64,000 bases of DNA from Chamaelirium japonicum (taxonomy: Eukaryota > Streptophyta > Magnoliopsida > Liliales > Melanthiaceae), in assembly GCA_947650365.1 (NCBI GenBank), contig OX393557.1, positions 4,630,715 to 4,694,714 of the forward strand, written 5' to 3'. The notes under the pieces were generated by a model that had not been told where the DNA came from, did no database searches, and worked only from the letters and a program-made list of their open reading frames with translations. The position numbers and the translations under genes are program-made. How positions within the stretch are numbered: the stretch's first letter is position 1; the number at the start of each line of letters is the position of its first letter. Below are positions 44,010 through 55,375 of this stretch, piece by piece.

Positions 44010-45400
44010 TTGACTTTCTTCCTCCACTGCTACTGCCTTTTCTTCTCTCGACCTGGTTCCTTGTTAGTGATGTAGCCATCGAGTTGCCCTTCTTGGATCA
44101 GGTCTTCGATGTGATGCTTTAGCTTTTGATATGAAGAGGTTGGGTGGCCATGGCTACGATGAAACTCATAGTAGGCTTTTGTATCTCTCACCTGGTCGGA
44201 ATTTGGAGGGAGAGGCTGTGGCCACTTGCAAAATGGCTCATTCTACATGTAGGTGAAGATGTCTTCAATGGAGGTGTTCAGCTCAGTGAATACCCTTTGC
44301 TCCCTCGGAGTTCGCCTCTTCCCTGCTAGAGGAGCCTTCGGATCTTCATTGTACCTTTTAGCCTGTACTTTTTGGTCAGATGCGGCATTGGTACTTCTTG
44401 TAGTGTGCTTCATTCAAGACTTCGTCATCCTTCTTATGTCAGGAGTCACGAGACTCGCGGGGCTTATGTAGTCTTCTGGCCCACTGATTATCTTTCACCT
44501 TTATCTTCCGTTGTACGTGCTTGAATATTGTCTCCAAGGTATTGGGAGGATACCGGATGAAGTCAGTATAGACGTAGAGCTTTGGCCGGATAGTATTCTT
44601 GAATACCAGTATGATGGCCTCCTCATTATGGGATCGGTCGGTGAGCTCAGAGTACTCATTACGAAACCTCATCGTGAAGCTCCTTAGGGACTCATCGGAG
44701 CCCATCTTCAACTGGTAGAGTGTATCTAGCTTCTTTTTCGGCTTTAAGTTTAGCCGGTAATGGTCCACAAAGAGTTCAGCCAACTCTTTGAATGTGGCCA
44801 CCGTATCGGTAGGCAGCGTGTGGTACTAGTCGAGGGCAGGTCCCTCTAGCTTCCCGCAAACATATGGCAGAGGATGTGATTCTTATACTCATATGGTTTC
44901 ATGCTTGCTTGAAGGCCCTGATAGAGAACAGGGTCTTCCTTGATGCAGTTGAACTTTGGCAGACTCGGTGTTCGCCAACCTATAGGAAATAGGGTTACAA
45001 GAACCTCGGGATACAGAGGCCCCACCGAGGTGATTAGCTATTTGCGATCTTGATGGTGATGTCCCACGTCGGAGGTATGCCTTAGTCTGCTGAGCAGCTC
45101 GTGGGTATCTGTTAATTTTGTATGCGAAGGGATAGGACATCTAGTGGACCCTGTTGATTGAGGCAATCCTTCTCGGCGATAGCTTAGCGCACCGTCGACG
45201 TCGAGGCGACCCCACATCATTTGTCTTGGTGCTTGCGTGGATACCTGACACCTCTCGATACGCAGCATATGTGGTTCTTCAAGATAATGACTCACGGCTG
45301 GGCGAGTCCTTGGTTGGTCTGCATCAGCGCCTAGAGAGTTGTGGGCCACAACCCTCGCTCTTTCAGCCGCCTTCTTCAGGGAATCCCTCTCTTGCTCAAG
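44010..45400 (-). pseudogene. Decayed gag of element B
   Basis: Minus strand. The part near 45010-44820 reads PIGWRTPSLPKFNCIKEDPV and YKNHILCHMFAGS (then TAG). The intact part 44801-44439 reads MATFKELAELFVDHYRLNLK, LDTLYQLKMGSDESLRSFTM, RFRNEYSELTD and continues into a basic tail. The part near 44150-44020 reads KAYYEFHRSHGHPTSSYQKL and HHIEDLIQEGQLDGYI, corresponding to the histidine-rich nucleocapsid block, with the expected cysteines missing. The core matches E's gag closely. No protease or polymerase follows; the 107-bp array starts instead. Gag would form particles; here it is broken by stops and shifts. Confidence 0.8.
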
Positions 45401-45802
45401 GGTTGCGCTCTTCTTGAGAAGGTTCAGTAGCTAGAAGTCGATAGCTGAGATTTGGTATGTAGCCTGAGGCTCGCTTCCTTGAGTAGCGTGTTCTTTGTCA
45501 GATCGACGCCTCAAGGACGACGGGTCCTACTGGTCGCCGCACCCTTCTGGATGGCTGCTTTGATGCTCCAACCGCTCCCGAACATCTTTTCGATTGGTTG
45601 CAATCGAGACTTCTTGTTCTTTTTCGATCAGCAAATTATTTGTTCGTTCAGCACCTGCCTTCGAAGGGTTAGTGCTACCCTTCACCATCGAGCGTGTTGA
45701 TGTCGGCGTGATGAAAGCGTTGAGGTTGACTTAAAGGAGGACCTGTGGCTCGTCACCTTAAGTTGATTAGAAGTCGGTAGAGATATGGGTAGAACGTCTA
45801 AC

Positions 45803-45828
45803 GGTATCTCATAGACGACGCCAAAGAT
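45803..45828 (-). other. Primer binding site of B
   Basis: On the minus strand ATCTTTGGCGTCGTCTATGA follows the 5' LTR, the same type as E's TTTGGCACCGTCTGGGGGA with substitutions. Confidence 0.75.
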
Positions 45829-46362
45829 TGTAAGGGGAATTTTTGTGTCGTCTTGATCGGAGATCTCACCCCATAATTCTTGATTGAATGTATATGATTT
45901 GCAGAGTTAGATATTAGAGAGTAGAAAAAGAGAGATGACACATGGAATTGTAATCGGAGTTCGGTCTTACGACCTACGTCTCCTGGAGAAAGGTACCACC
46001 TAGTTTGAATTATAATATATGAAGGGAGAGTTCTCTCGACAGGCCAAGAGAAGCTTTTTACAATGAGGGTTGCATGGAGCAACTAGAAGGAACTAGAAAG
46101 AGAGAAAAAAGCTCTAGCTCTGGAATCCTCTCTTTCTCTGATCAATTGACCAACCAATTCACCCATTTTCTGAATGCCATAGGGGTCCTTTTATAGTTGA
46201 AGCCTATACTGATATGGCAGTGCTGACATGGCGATACTAAGGTGGAAGTACTGATGTGGCGATACTGAGGTGACACTGATCATGGCCCTGGATTTACCTA
46301 TTTGGGCCGTTGTGTGGGCCTATGTGGGTCTGGTCCGGTTTGATATAATTTTTGCAACCATA
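45829..46362 (-). repeat. Element B 5' LTR
   Basis: 534 bp; plus-strand ends TGTAAGGGG and AACCATA. A minus-strand TATAAAA lies at 46195-46189. It is followed by the GGTTT duplication at 46363-46367. Confidence 0.9.
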
Positions 46363-46414
46363 GGTTTCATGAAAAACATGAAACACACATCACTAACCTG
46401 ACTCTGATACTAAT
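46363..46414 (-). other. Start of element A internal region with tRNA-Met primer site
   Basis: On the minus strand, ATTAGTATCAGAGTCAGGTT follows A's 5' LTR, corresponding to ATTGGTATCAGAGCCGC of D with substitutions. It is cut by element B after TTTTTCATGAAACC. Confidence 0.88.
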
Positions 46415-47255
46415 TGTTGAAATTAATCATATGGTAGAGGCCCGCAGCGGAAGCAAATAGTAGGTCAGAAGATTATGGGTGGTGTACGTTACATGTCAAA
46501 GTTTTCACGAAACGATCTACACATACGTGTATGAATCTAGCATGGTAACTACACGACCCCCATAACATCAATCTAGCGAAAAGAACAATCTGCCATAGAT
46601 GCATGTTCTATCTCAACACTAAATCAACATGTTAGAACTTATACCTCCGTGCATATTCTTTCATTGCGACAAATTTCTTCTTTGTCAATGGAGACGGAAT
46701 CGGATCTGCTCAAAGAAGCTTTGGTATAACGGCCATAACTTTAGATCTCGAACTCCGATTGGGCTGAAATTTGGACTAGAAGTAGAGGACTTCAATACAC
46801 AATTTTTGTATTTAGACGGAGGTCGTTTGGACTCTTGGATCTTCTGCAAAAATAGAAATATCATGGATCTTCTTTGTAAATTTCGGACAGCAGGAGATTA
46901 TGAGAAGCGCCTTCTAATTCACCCGATCTCACACGATGCATAAAACTTCATTGATGAATCTCTAATTAACTCTAAGAGATGAGCCTTTTCTGTCTTCAAT
47001 TCACTACGTGAGGAAGATCGTCTTTGATTCACCATACGAGAAAGAAGAGGACACGTCCAAACCCACTCGCACACGAAAGAGGAGAGAAATAAGAGGAGAC
47101 GACGGCTAGGGCTTCCCCATTAGGGGTCGGCCTCCCTCTCCCCTCATCCTTATATAGGGGACGCCTCCTTTTTTCATGTGTGCTTAACAGGCCGACCCTC
47201 CTTGCCCCTTTTGGATTCAAGGCTGGCCCCCCTTCTTGGTAAAACCCCTCCTATT

Positions 47256-47260
47256 TTCTC
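47256..47260. other. Target-site duplication TTCTC of element H (left copy)
   Basis: TTCTC recurs at 53966-53970. Confidence 0.92.
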
Positions 47261-49453
47261 TGTAACACCCCAAAAATATAAATGATTTAATATAAAATCA
47301 TAAGGAATTTTTTTACAAATTTTAAAATAAAAATTGAACTGCGCCATTGCATCCGGCTCGTCGAAACGATCAAAAACCATATATAAACTTTTACGTTTTG
47401 AGCACATTTAGAGTATTTTAAAAAATTAAAAAAAAATGGACAAAGTAGGGTTTTGAACTAGGAATCTATCAGCAATGTCTTATCTCTTTTCCCTCTAACC
47501 AGAAAACCCTTAAAACTTTTCATTCTAAATCACAGAAACTAAATATTTGTAGTAGGGGGGAGACCAAAAGAGAGCTAACCGTAGGCCGTTGGTTTCTGAT
47601 CGAACGAAAACGGTCAAATGAGAGAAGGCTCAGCTGAATAAATAAATAAAATAATAGGCCGTTTGCAGTTAAGACCTTAGACCTTTGGTATTCCTGAAAA
47701 GGCCTATAACAACCCCCTAGACCCCATGGTTCTGCACTCAAGTCCCTTCGCCTCGAAACTCATGCCCAGTCCTTCTACCAACCACCTCCACAGCCCACAG
47801 CCAACTGTCGGCCGTCGCCTGCCGGACCGCCACCGACCACCGCCTACCGCCGACTGCTGCCCGCCGTCAATCACCCCCACCCTTGTCGCCACCGCTGACC
47901 GTCGATCGCCGTTGTGCCATCGGTCACCCCCGCCGTCGGATCACCGCGCCGGCCATTGCCACCGTCGATCGCCGCCTCCCGCCACCGGTCGTCGTACCAC
48001 CACCGGCCACCCCTATACCTGGTAGGCCAAGAATTGATTTTTGTTAAATTCCTGGGCTAAAGCCCATTAAGCCATAAAACCCTCTGGGCCGAAGCCCATT
48101 AAGCCATTAAGCTCTCTGGGCCGAAGCCCATTAAGCCATTAAGCCCATTAAACATATTCTGGACCGAAGCCCATTAAACACCGTGGGCCAAAGCCCAATA
48201 AGCCCAGTAATCAACTATGATAAAACAACTCTGCCATTAGCCAAACTGAAGCAATATTGCTGAGAGCAACCTGACCCTTTTACTGAGGGCAGACCACTCA
48301 TTTAAATTCCGTTAGAATCAGCTATTTTGATCATATTGGGAGCAAACAAACTCTGAATTGAGTTTCGTCTATAGCCATGGTTTTAGAATGAAAAACCCTA
48401 CAAAATAAGTATAAATTCAAAGTATTTTAAAAAAATGACCTAAATACCCCTATAAGATAAAATGTATTAAATAAATTAATTGGTTTAATTAACAAACCTA
48501 AGGAATCCATGTCGGAATTGGTTTCCGGCAAATCCTTGAGAAATGGAATATATAAAATAACAAAATATAGCAATATATTTCAGGTCGTGAGCTTACTAAA
48601 GCATCTTCATCGGAAGAAAGATTCTACGACTCTTCAGGTAGGGGACTAAGCCTAGTTGATCCTTGATAAGTGTATGTCATTGAAATAATGGTAGTATGTT
48701 ATGGATTAGCTAATTTTTAAGATGTGTTGATCATTTCAATTGGGTATGAGGCTGTCTCTGGCTTGCGGGCCTAAAAGATAAATCCTGGGTGTGTGGCTGT
48801 CCCTGGCTTGTGGGCCAAAACGATAATCCTGGATGTGGGGCTAGCCCTGGCTGAGGCCAAAAAGTAACCTGGGTGTGGGGCTAGTCCTGGCTGAGGCTAA
48901 AAAGTAACCTAGGTATGGGACTAGCCTTGTTTTAGACAAAAAGTACCCGGGTATGATTGTGATTCCTACCCTTGTTTGAGCCTAAAAGGGAATCAGATGA
49001 TCAATGACTTTTAAATTACTATTCATATTCATGTGAACTATTATCTTCAGTATATTTATCTTACCATAAATGAACTAGGTTTAATAGGTGAGTTAGTGAA
49101 TTAGACTCACCCCCCTACAGGTATTATGGCCTCTACTGAGACTGATCCTACAGGACAAGGAGAGGAGGAAGAATGAATAGAGAATGAACCGGAGGGGATT
49201 GAAGATCCGCTAGACACTCCATATTACGAGGATGCAGGAGCGGAGATGTGAAGAGTGGAAGATTCTAGATGGCGCGTTAAAACTTTAAGTTTTTATAGCC
49301 ATGTATCAAACTTTTATATCATAATATATGGTTATTAATAAAAGAGGCTCAATTGAATCCATAGTTGATGGGATTTATTTTGTATCAAGTTTTTCTTCTA
49401 ACACCCCAGTGTTATACGGGTTGAATAAATCCGTAAAATACCGGGGCGTTACA
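47261..49453 (+). repeat. Element H 5' LTR
   Basis: Contains a GC-rich stretch (47760-48010), repeats of GGGCCGAAGCCCATTAAGCC (48045-48200) and repeats of GTGGGGCTAGCCCTGGCTGA (48740-48960). The TATA position reads TATAACA near 47705 where the other LTR has TATAAAA. The ORF 47726-48025 is a low-complexity Pro/His/Arg-rich translation. Confidence 0.92.
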
Positions 49454-49469
49454 ACTTGGTATCAGAGCC

Positions 49470-50980
49470 TAGGTAATAGGTCCTAGGAATTAAAATTTAT
49501 TAGCAAGAAGGACATCGATAGGGTAGTCACTTAACCTAGAGCATAAGTTAGGTTCATGTGAATTAGATCTAGGTACACCTAACCCTAGATGATTAAGACA
49601 TTGATGACCTAAGATAATTAATTACTAGAACAAAGTATATATACCTGAACTTAAATTTAGGATCTCTCTTCTAAATATGTTATAATAATTTTCGATGCGT
49701 AAGTCTGAGACAATAGCAGTGGACGCTTAGAAGTTAGTCAACCTAGAAAATAATATAGGTACATTGAAATTAGAACGTATGATCACCTAAAGAGAACTGG
49801 AAACTAACTAGAATTATAGGATGCCGCTTTGTAATGATATGAAAACATAAGAAAGTGTTATAAACCCTAGTAGTAACTCAATTAGGGTAAGAAATCCCTA
49901 AGGAGTAACTTAATTTAAGATCCTATCTCCTAAGACCTATTTTTCAGAACATGTTATTACATTATCTTAACAGAAATAATATTTAATGATCATCCGAAAG
50001 AAACTATACTTAAATCTTTTATTAATGTAAACTTAGTGTAAAAAAAAAAAATCGTATATCAAAGACTAAGATCTTTTTCCTGTGTAACCTGAAACATATC
50101 CAAAGTATTAGAACCTTACCTAGGTTAATCAATCTTGATTAGAGTAGGTTAACTCAGGATTTTATGTACATCAATTACTCGAGAAAATAAAGTGTCCATG
50201 ATAGCCCTATAAAACTAAGATACTTCTCAGATGAAAGCTATAGTCGAGAAGTCCAACGAACTCCAACCTCAAGCAGTTAGTAACATACAAATGATTGACA
50301 CAAATAAGTAGAGTTTTAAATATAGTCGAGTTAAATATAGAATACTAAGTCACCTCCTAGTATTTAATTTTTGCAAAAACATGGTGAGATCTAGGTTGAA
50401 TCATTAGTGCATAGAGGACTGATTTCAAGTACATAATTAACCTAAAAATTATAACATATTATGTGATAATTAGGATCAAGGTTAATCATCACTTCTCAAA
50501 TTCGAGTTCAATGGAAAGGGCTACCTATGAAAGGGCTGTCAGGGGTTAAGTGGAGTCGTTTCATGGGAAAAAGGCTGCCAATTGTCGGTATGGGGCCACC
50601 TAGGACTTTGACTTCGAGATCATGATGGTTTACCTCTGTGTCCTAAATGATCAGAGTCAAATAGTTTGAAGTTTTAATAGTTAAAAAATAATAATAATTA
50701 AATTATTATTTTATCTTGACCCTCGGTCCAACGTAGGAGTTGATAAGTGGCGGTGGACTTGCACCTTAGAAGGCTTTGACCTGGTCATATAGAAATACTC
50801 ATCACAAACTTACTTAAGTCATATCAGAGTTTAGCCAGATATGATAAAACGGGGTAATCAAAGCACAAATGTGAAATTAAGAACTTCAAAGAATTTGATA
50901 CGAGTTAGAAAAGGGGAAGCAAAAGAAGAAGGATGAAAAAAAAAATCCACTTTTAAGAATCGAAGAATTATTAACTTTAG
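49470..50980. other. Internal region of H without recognisable coding sequence
   Basis: AT-rich, with no ORF above 60 codons and no gag or protease motif in any frame. It probably derives from the leader and a heavily decayed gag. Confidence 0.6.
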
Positions 50981-50984
50981 GGAG

Positions 50985-51600
50985 CAAGGTATTTTATCTA
51001 AAATAGATCTTCGATCGGGATATCATCAGTTAAGAAACAAGGAAGAAGACATACCGAAGACAGCCTTCAGAACTCGATATGGACATTTCCAATTTCTAGT
51101 AATGCTTTTCAGTCTCACTAATACTCTTGCGGCATTTATGGATTTGATGAATCGAATCTAAAAAAAATATTTAAGTGGTCGAAATCCTGTAAGAATGCAT
51201 TCCAAGAACTAAAGAAGAAACTCACTACAGCTCCGGTTTTGTCAATACCAGAGAGTGGAAAGAAGTACACACTTTACATGGATGCATCTCATGTGGGGTT
51301 AGGATATATACTTATGCAGGATGATCGAGTAGTGGCTTATGCTTCAAGACAGTTAAAAACTCACTAAAAGAATTATCCTACACACGATCTAGGGTTGGCA
51401 GCTGTCATATTCGCACTTACGATTTTTCGTCACTATTTATATAGAGAACAATTTGAATTATACTCCGATCAACAGAGTATGAAGTACATTAACACGCAGA
51501 AGGATTTAAATCTACCACAAAGAAGGTGAGTGGAAATTATTGGTCGATTATGACTATAATCTTATCTACCATTCTGAAAAAAAAACAATATTCGTAATTG
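50985..51600 (+). pseudogene. Fused RT and RNase H remnant of element H
   Basis: The first frame reads [20 protein letters not shown], then [20 protein letters not shown] and FMDLMNRI, which are RT palm blocks. Immediately after AATCTAAAAAAAATATTTAA the frame changes to KWSKSCKNAFQELKKKLTTA, then KKYTLYMDASHVGLGYILMQ, VVAYASRQLKTH-stop and YPTHDLGLAAVIFALTIFRH, the RNase H domain. The YVDD loop and thumb (about 100 or more residues) are missing. Upstream gag and protease were not found in 49470-50980, and integrase is absent. Confidence 0.85.
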
Positions 51601-51660
51601 TTCGACAACTAAGGTACATACTTCAAATTTCAAGGATGAAATTTTTATTAGGGTAGAGGA

Positions 51661-53965
51661 TGTAACACCCCAAAAATATAAATAATTTAATATAATATAA
51701 TAAGGAATTTTTGTATAAATTTCAAAATAAAAATTGGACTACGCCATTGCATCCGGTTCGTCAAAACGATCAAAAACCATATACAAACTTTTACGTTTTG
51801 AGCACGTTTAGAGCATTTAAAAAAATTAAAGAAAAATAGTCAAAGTAGGGTTTTGAACTAGGGACCTATCAGCAATGTCTTATCTCTTTTCCTTCTAACC
51901 AGAAAACCTTTAAAACTTTTCATTCTAAATTACAGAAACTAAATATTTGTAGTAGGGGGGTAGACCAAAAGACAGCTAACCGTAGACCGTTGGTTTCTGA
52001 TCGAACGAAAATGGTCAGATGAGAGAAGGCTCAGCTGAATAAATGAATAAAATAATAGGTCATTTTGCAGTTAAGACCTTAGGCCTTTGGTATTCCTGAA
52101 AAAGACCTATAAAAACCCCCTTAGACCTCATGGTTCTGCACTCAAGTCCCTCCGCCTCGAAACCCATGCCCAGCCCTTCTACCAACCACCTCCACAGCAA
52201 CCGCCGGCCACCGCCGCCGACCGTCGCCCGCCGCCGACTACTGCCCGCCGTCAGTCACCCCCACCCCTGTCGCCGCCGCTGACCGCCGATCACCGCCGCC
52301 GGCCACTGCTGCCGTCGATCACCCCCGTCGCCGGATCACCGCGCCGACCATCGTCGTCGCCGCCAATCACCGCCAGTCACCACCTACAGCCGCCGGTCGC
52401 CGTACCACCACCGGCCACCCCTATACCTGGTAGGCCAAGAATTGATTTTTGTTAAATTCCTGGGCTAAAGCCCATTAAGCCCTCTAGGCCGAAACACATT
52501 AAGCCATAAAACCCTCTGGGCCAAAGCCCATTAAGCCATTATGCGCTCTAGGCCGAAGCCCATTAAGCCATTAAGCTCTCTGGGCCGAAGCCTATTAAGC
52601 CATTAAGCCCATTAAACATAGTCTGGACCGGAGCCCATTAAGCCGATTAAACACCGTGGGCCAAAGCCCAATAAGCCCAGTAACCAACTGTGATAAAACA
52701 ACTCTACCATTAGCCAAACTGGAGCAATATTGCTGAGAGCAACCTGACCCTTTTACTAAGGGCAGACCACTCATTTAAATTCCGTTAGAATCGGCTATTT
52801 TGATCATATCGGGAGCAAACGAACTCCGAATTGAGTTCCGTCTACGGCCACGGTTTCAGAATGAAAAGCCCTAAAAAATGGATATAAATTCAAAGTATTT
52901 TTAAAAAATGACCTAAATACCCCTATAAGATAAAATGTATTAAATAAATTAATTAGTTTAATTAACAAACCTAAGGAATCCATATCGAAATTGGTTTCTG
53001 ATAAATCCTTGAGAAATAGAATGTAAAAACTAATAAAATATAGTAATATATTTCAGGTCGTAAGCTTACTAAAGTGTCTTCATCGGAAGAAAGATTCTAC
53101 GACTCTTCAGGTAGGGGACTAAACCTAGTTGATCCTTGATAAGTGTATGTCATTGAAATGATGATAGTATGTTATGGATTAGCTAATTTTTAAGATGTAT
53201 TGATCATTTTAATTGGGGGTGGGGTTGTCCCTGGCTTGCAGGCCTAAAAGATAAATCCTGGGTGTGGGGCTGTCCCTGGCTTGTGGGCCTAAAAGATAAT
53301 CATAGGTGTGGGGCTAGCCCTGGCTAAGGCCAAAAAGTATCCTGGGTGTAGGTCTAGCCATGGTTGAGGCCAAAAAGTAACCTGGGTGTGGGGCTAGCCC
53401 TGGCTGAGGCCAAAAAGAAACCTAGGTGTGAGACTAGCCTTGTTTCAAACAAAAAGTGCCCGGGTATGATTATGATTCCTACCCTGGTTTGAGCCTAAAA
53501 AGGAATCGGATGATCAATGACTTTTAAATTACTATTCATATTCATGTGAACTATTGTCTTCAGTTTATTTATCTTACCATGAATGAACTAGGTTTAATAG
53601 GTGAGTTAGTGGATTAGACTCACCCCCCTACAGAAATTATGGCCTCTACAGAGACTGACCCTACAGGACAAGGAAAGGAGAAAGAACGAATAGAGAATGA
53701 ACCAGAGGGGATAAAAGATCCGCTATACACTCCATATTACGAGGATGCAGGAGTAGAGATGTGAAGAGTGAAAGATTCTAGATGGCGCATTAAAACTTTA
53801 AGTTTTTATAGCCATGTATCAAGCTTTTATATCATGATATATGGTTATTAATAAAAGAGGCTCAATTGATTCCATAATTGACGGGATTTATTTTGTATCA
53901 AGTTTTTCTTCTAACACCCCAGTGTTATACGAGTTGATTAATCCATAAAATATCGGGGCGTTACA
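51661..53965 (+). repeat. Element H 3' LTR
   Basis: Colinear with 47261-49453 with small indels. It has more copies of both internal repeats (52465-52680 and 53215-53480), which explains most of the 112-bp excess. It retains TATAAAA near 52108-52114. The ORF 52087-52455 is the low-complexity counterpart of 47726-48025. Confidence 0.92.
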
Positions 53966-55375
53966 TTCTCCTTCTTACAAATTCCATATGCAAGGAGAAA
54001 AAGGAGGTGCAGCCATATGGGCATACACAACCCTAGGGTCAGCCACCGTAAGGCATGCTGGGTATTTTGGTTTCCCAAAATATCTCCCATGCTATTAGGT
54101 GGTCGCCCCTTATGCATGGGACTCGTATGGTTAGCCATCTTTAGCGCAAGGGTAAACCCTAGCGCACCAAAGCATACCAGCATGGGGTGTCACCAGTGAC
54201 TTCACTATCACCAGGGTACTCTTAGTAAATACATAGGGTGCCCCTAGTAAAGTCAAATAGCCAACTCGCTACATGTCCCGATGCATCGCATCTATATAGC
54301 AAAGCCCACAAGGCAAGGGGACTACTACGTATGTCCCTGTACTAACCCGGAGTTACCCCCTAGCACACACACGCACCCATGCACCTACCGTGTTCTAGTG
54401 CGAAGCACACACGGATGTAGGTCTTTTTGGGTTGGACTTGTAACTTCCTCAACCCATGTCCTATGAAACGAGGAGATGGTTCATGATCGCACATAATGTG
54501 GATAAGGTGTAACCTTCAGGGACCAAGGTTCATGGCTACCAATTTTGACTCGATCGACACACTAACCAAGTGTACTATCGAATCTTTGAGTCCGAGTTAA
54601 CCTGCATAGCCACCTAGAGTGCCACACAGGCTATATTCCAATTCCCCTGGACTTACTATATTCTCTCGTATATCCCTGTTCTCTGCTTAGTAGTGCTAAA
54701 TATGATGTCCCATCATATGGTGACCCTTCATATGGTGACATGACTCAACTCTAGTAGTGGAGAATACCATCATATGACTTGGTTCCTTCCAAGTTGACAA
54801 TATCGCACCTTCGATTGCTTTGGTCAAGCAACCAGATCCGATCAACTGATCGACTACTAACCACTAGGCCTGGGTTTAGTACGACATAACTCAAGCCAAG
54901 CTAGAAATGCACCTCCTGTTAGGGGTGTGAATGGCCTATAAGAGTGTCACGCTGATGCATCACCAGTCGGATAACCCAGCACACCGTGTTTTTGGATCAC
55001 GTAACGTACTGGACCCTTACAAATTGGTGTGCCAAAGCATCACATTATTGGTTAGCCCACCAGTCATGGTTTCTGAGGGTTTATGTCGTTTTGCCTGGTA
55101 ATGATCGTGGTAGCTAGAGACATCCACACTCTGTCATCCCAATAACTTATCCTGATAGGGCGACCAACCCTAATAAGACCTGCGAACAATTTAAGTTATA
55201 TAGAACCAATCTATTGAGTCTCCCACTCAAGTGGATTACCGATCATATAGCAATGACTCTCTGTTCTGTAATCAGAATACGTACTAAGGTATATACTAAG
55301 ATGTAATTCTAAGCTATCAATCATACACAACTAAACTATAGGTTTTTATGAGTTGTAACCTCATCAATTCCAACA

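Larger units (their letters stand above)
2140..46362 (-). mobile_element. Element B: non-autonomous Tat-like Ty3/gypsy, 44.2 kb with nested insertions (about 8.6 kb without)
   Basis: Two similar LTRs (2140-2666 and 45829-46362) are flanked by GGTTT duplications. Read on the minus strand, the order is 5' LTR, a primer site of the TTTGGCGTCGTC type, a broken gag (about 45400-44010), two tandem arrays, about 1.4 kb of non-coding sequence, a captured sterol methyltransferase fragment, a further array, a purine tract and the 3' LTR. Subtracting C and E leaves about 8633 bp. No protease, RT, RNase H or integrase was found in the B-derived parts, so it would need enzymes from a relative such as E, whose gag motif it shares. 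The LTR ends read TG…TA on the plus strand and not the canonical TG…CA, in both copies. Confidence 0.88.
47261..53965 (+). mobile_element. Element H: internally deleted Tekay/Del-type chromovirus
   Basis: The LTRs 47261-49453 (2193 bp) and 51661-53965 (2305 bp) begin TGTAACACCCCAAAAATATA and end GGGGCGTTACA. The primer site TGGTATCAGAGCC is at 49457. The 2.2-kb internal region retains only part of pol. The 3' end (TTTCAAGGATGAAATTTTTATTAGGGTAGAGGA) has the chromovirus-type pattern also seen in C. It was inserted in A's LTR. Total length is 6705 bp, about half of a complete relative. Confidence 0.93.
46415..55375 (-). repeat. Element A 5' LTR, interrupted by element H
   Basis: The pieces 46415-47260 (846 bp) and 53971-55375 (1405 bp) together make a 2251-bp LTR starting (minus strand) TGTTGGAATTGATGAGG and ending TTAATTTCAACA. 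It matches D's 2130-bp LTR in order, for example the block around CTCTAGGTGGCTATGCAGGTTAACTC near 54600 (8060-8085 in D). A minus-strand TATATAAGG lies near 47150. Divergence from D is substantial, so A is an older member of a related family. Confidence 0.88.

Noticed and set aside
47726-48025. Pro/His/Arg-rich ORF in H LTR (also 52087-52455)
   Set aside because: Low-complexity CCGCC repeats; the two LTR copies have different lengths and frames.
49470-50980. gag of element H
   Set aside because: No open frame or capsid or zinc-knuckle motif could be read in any frame.
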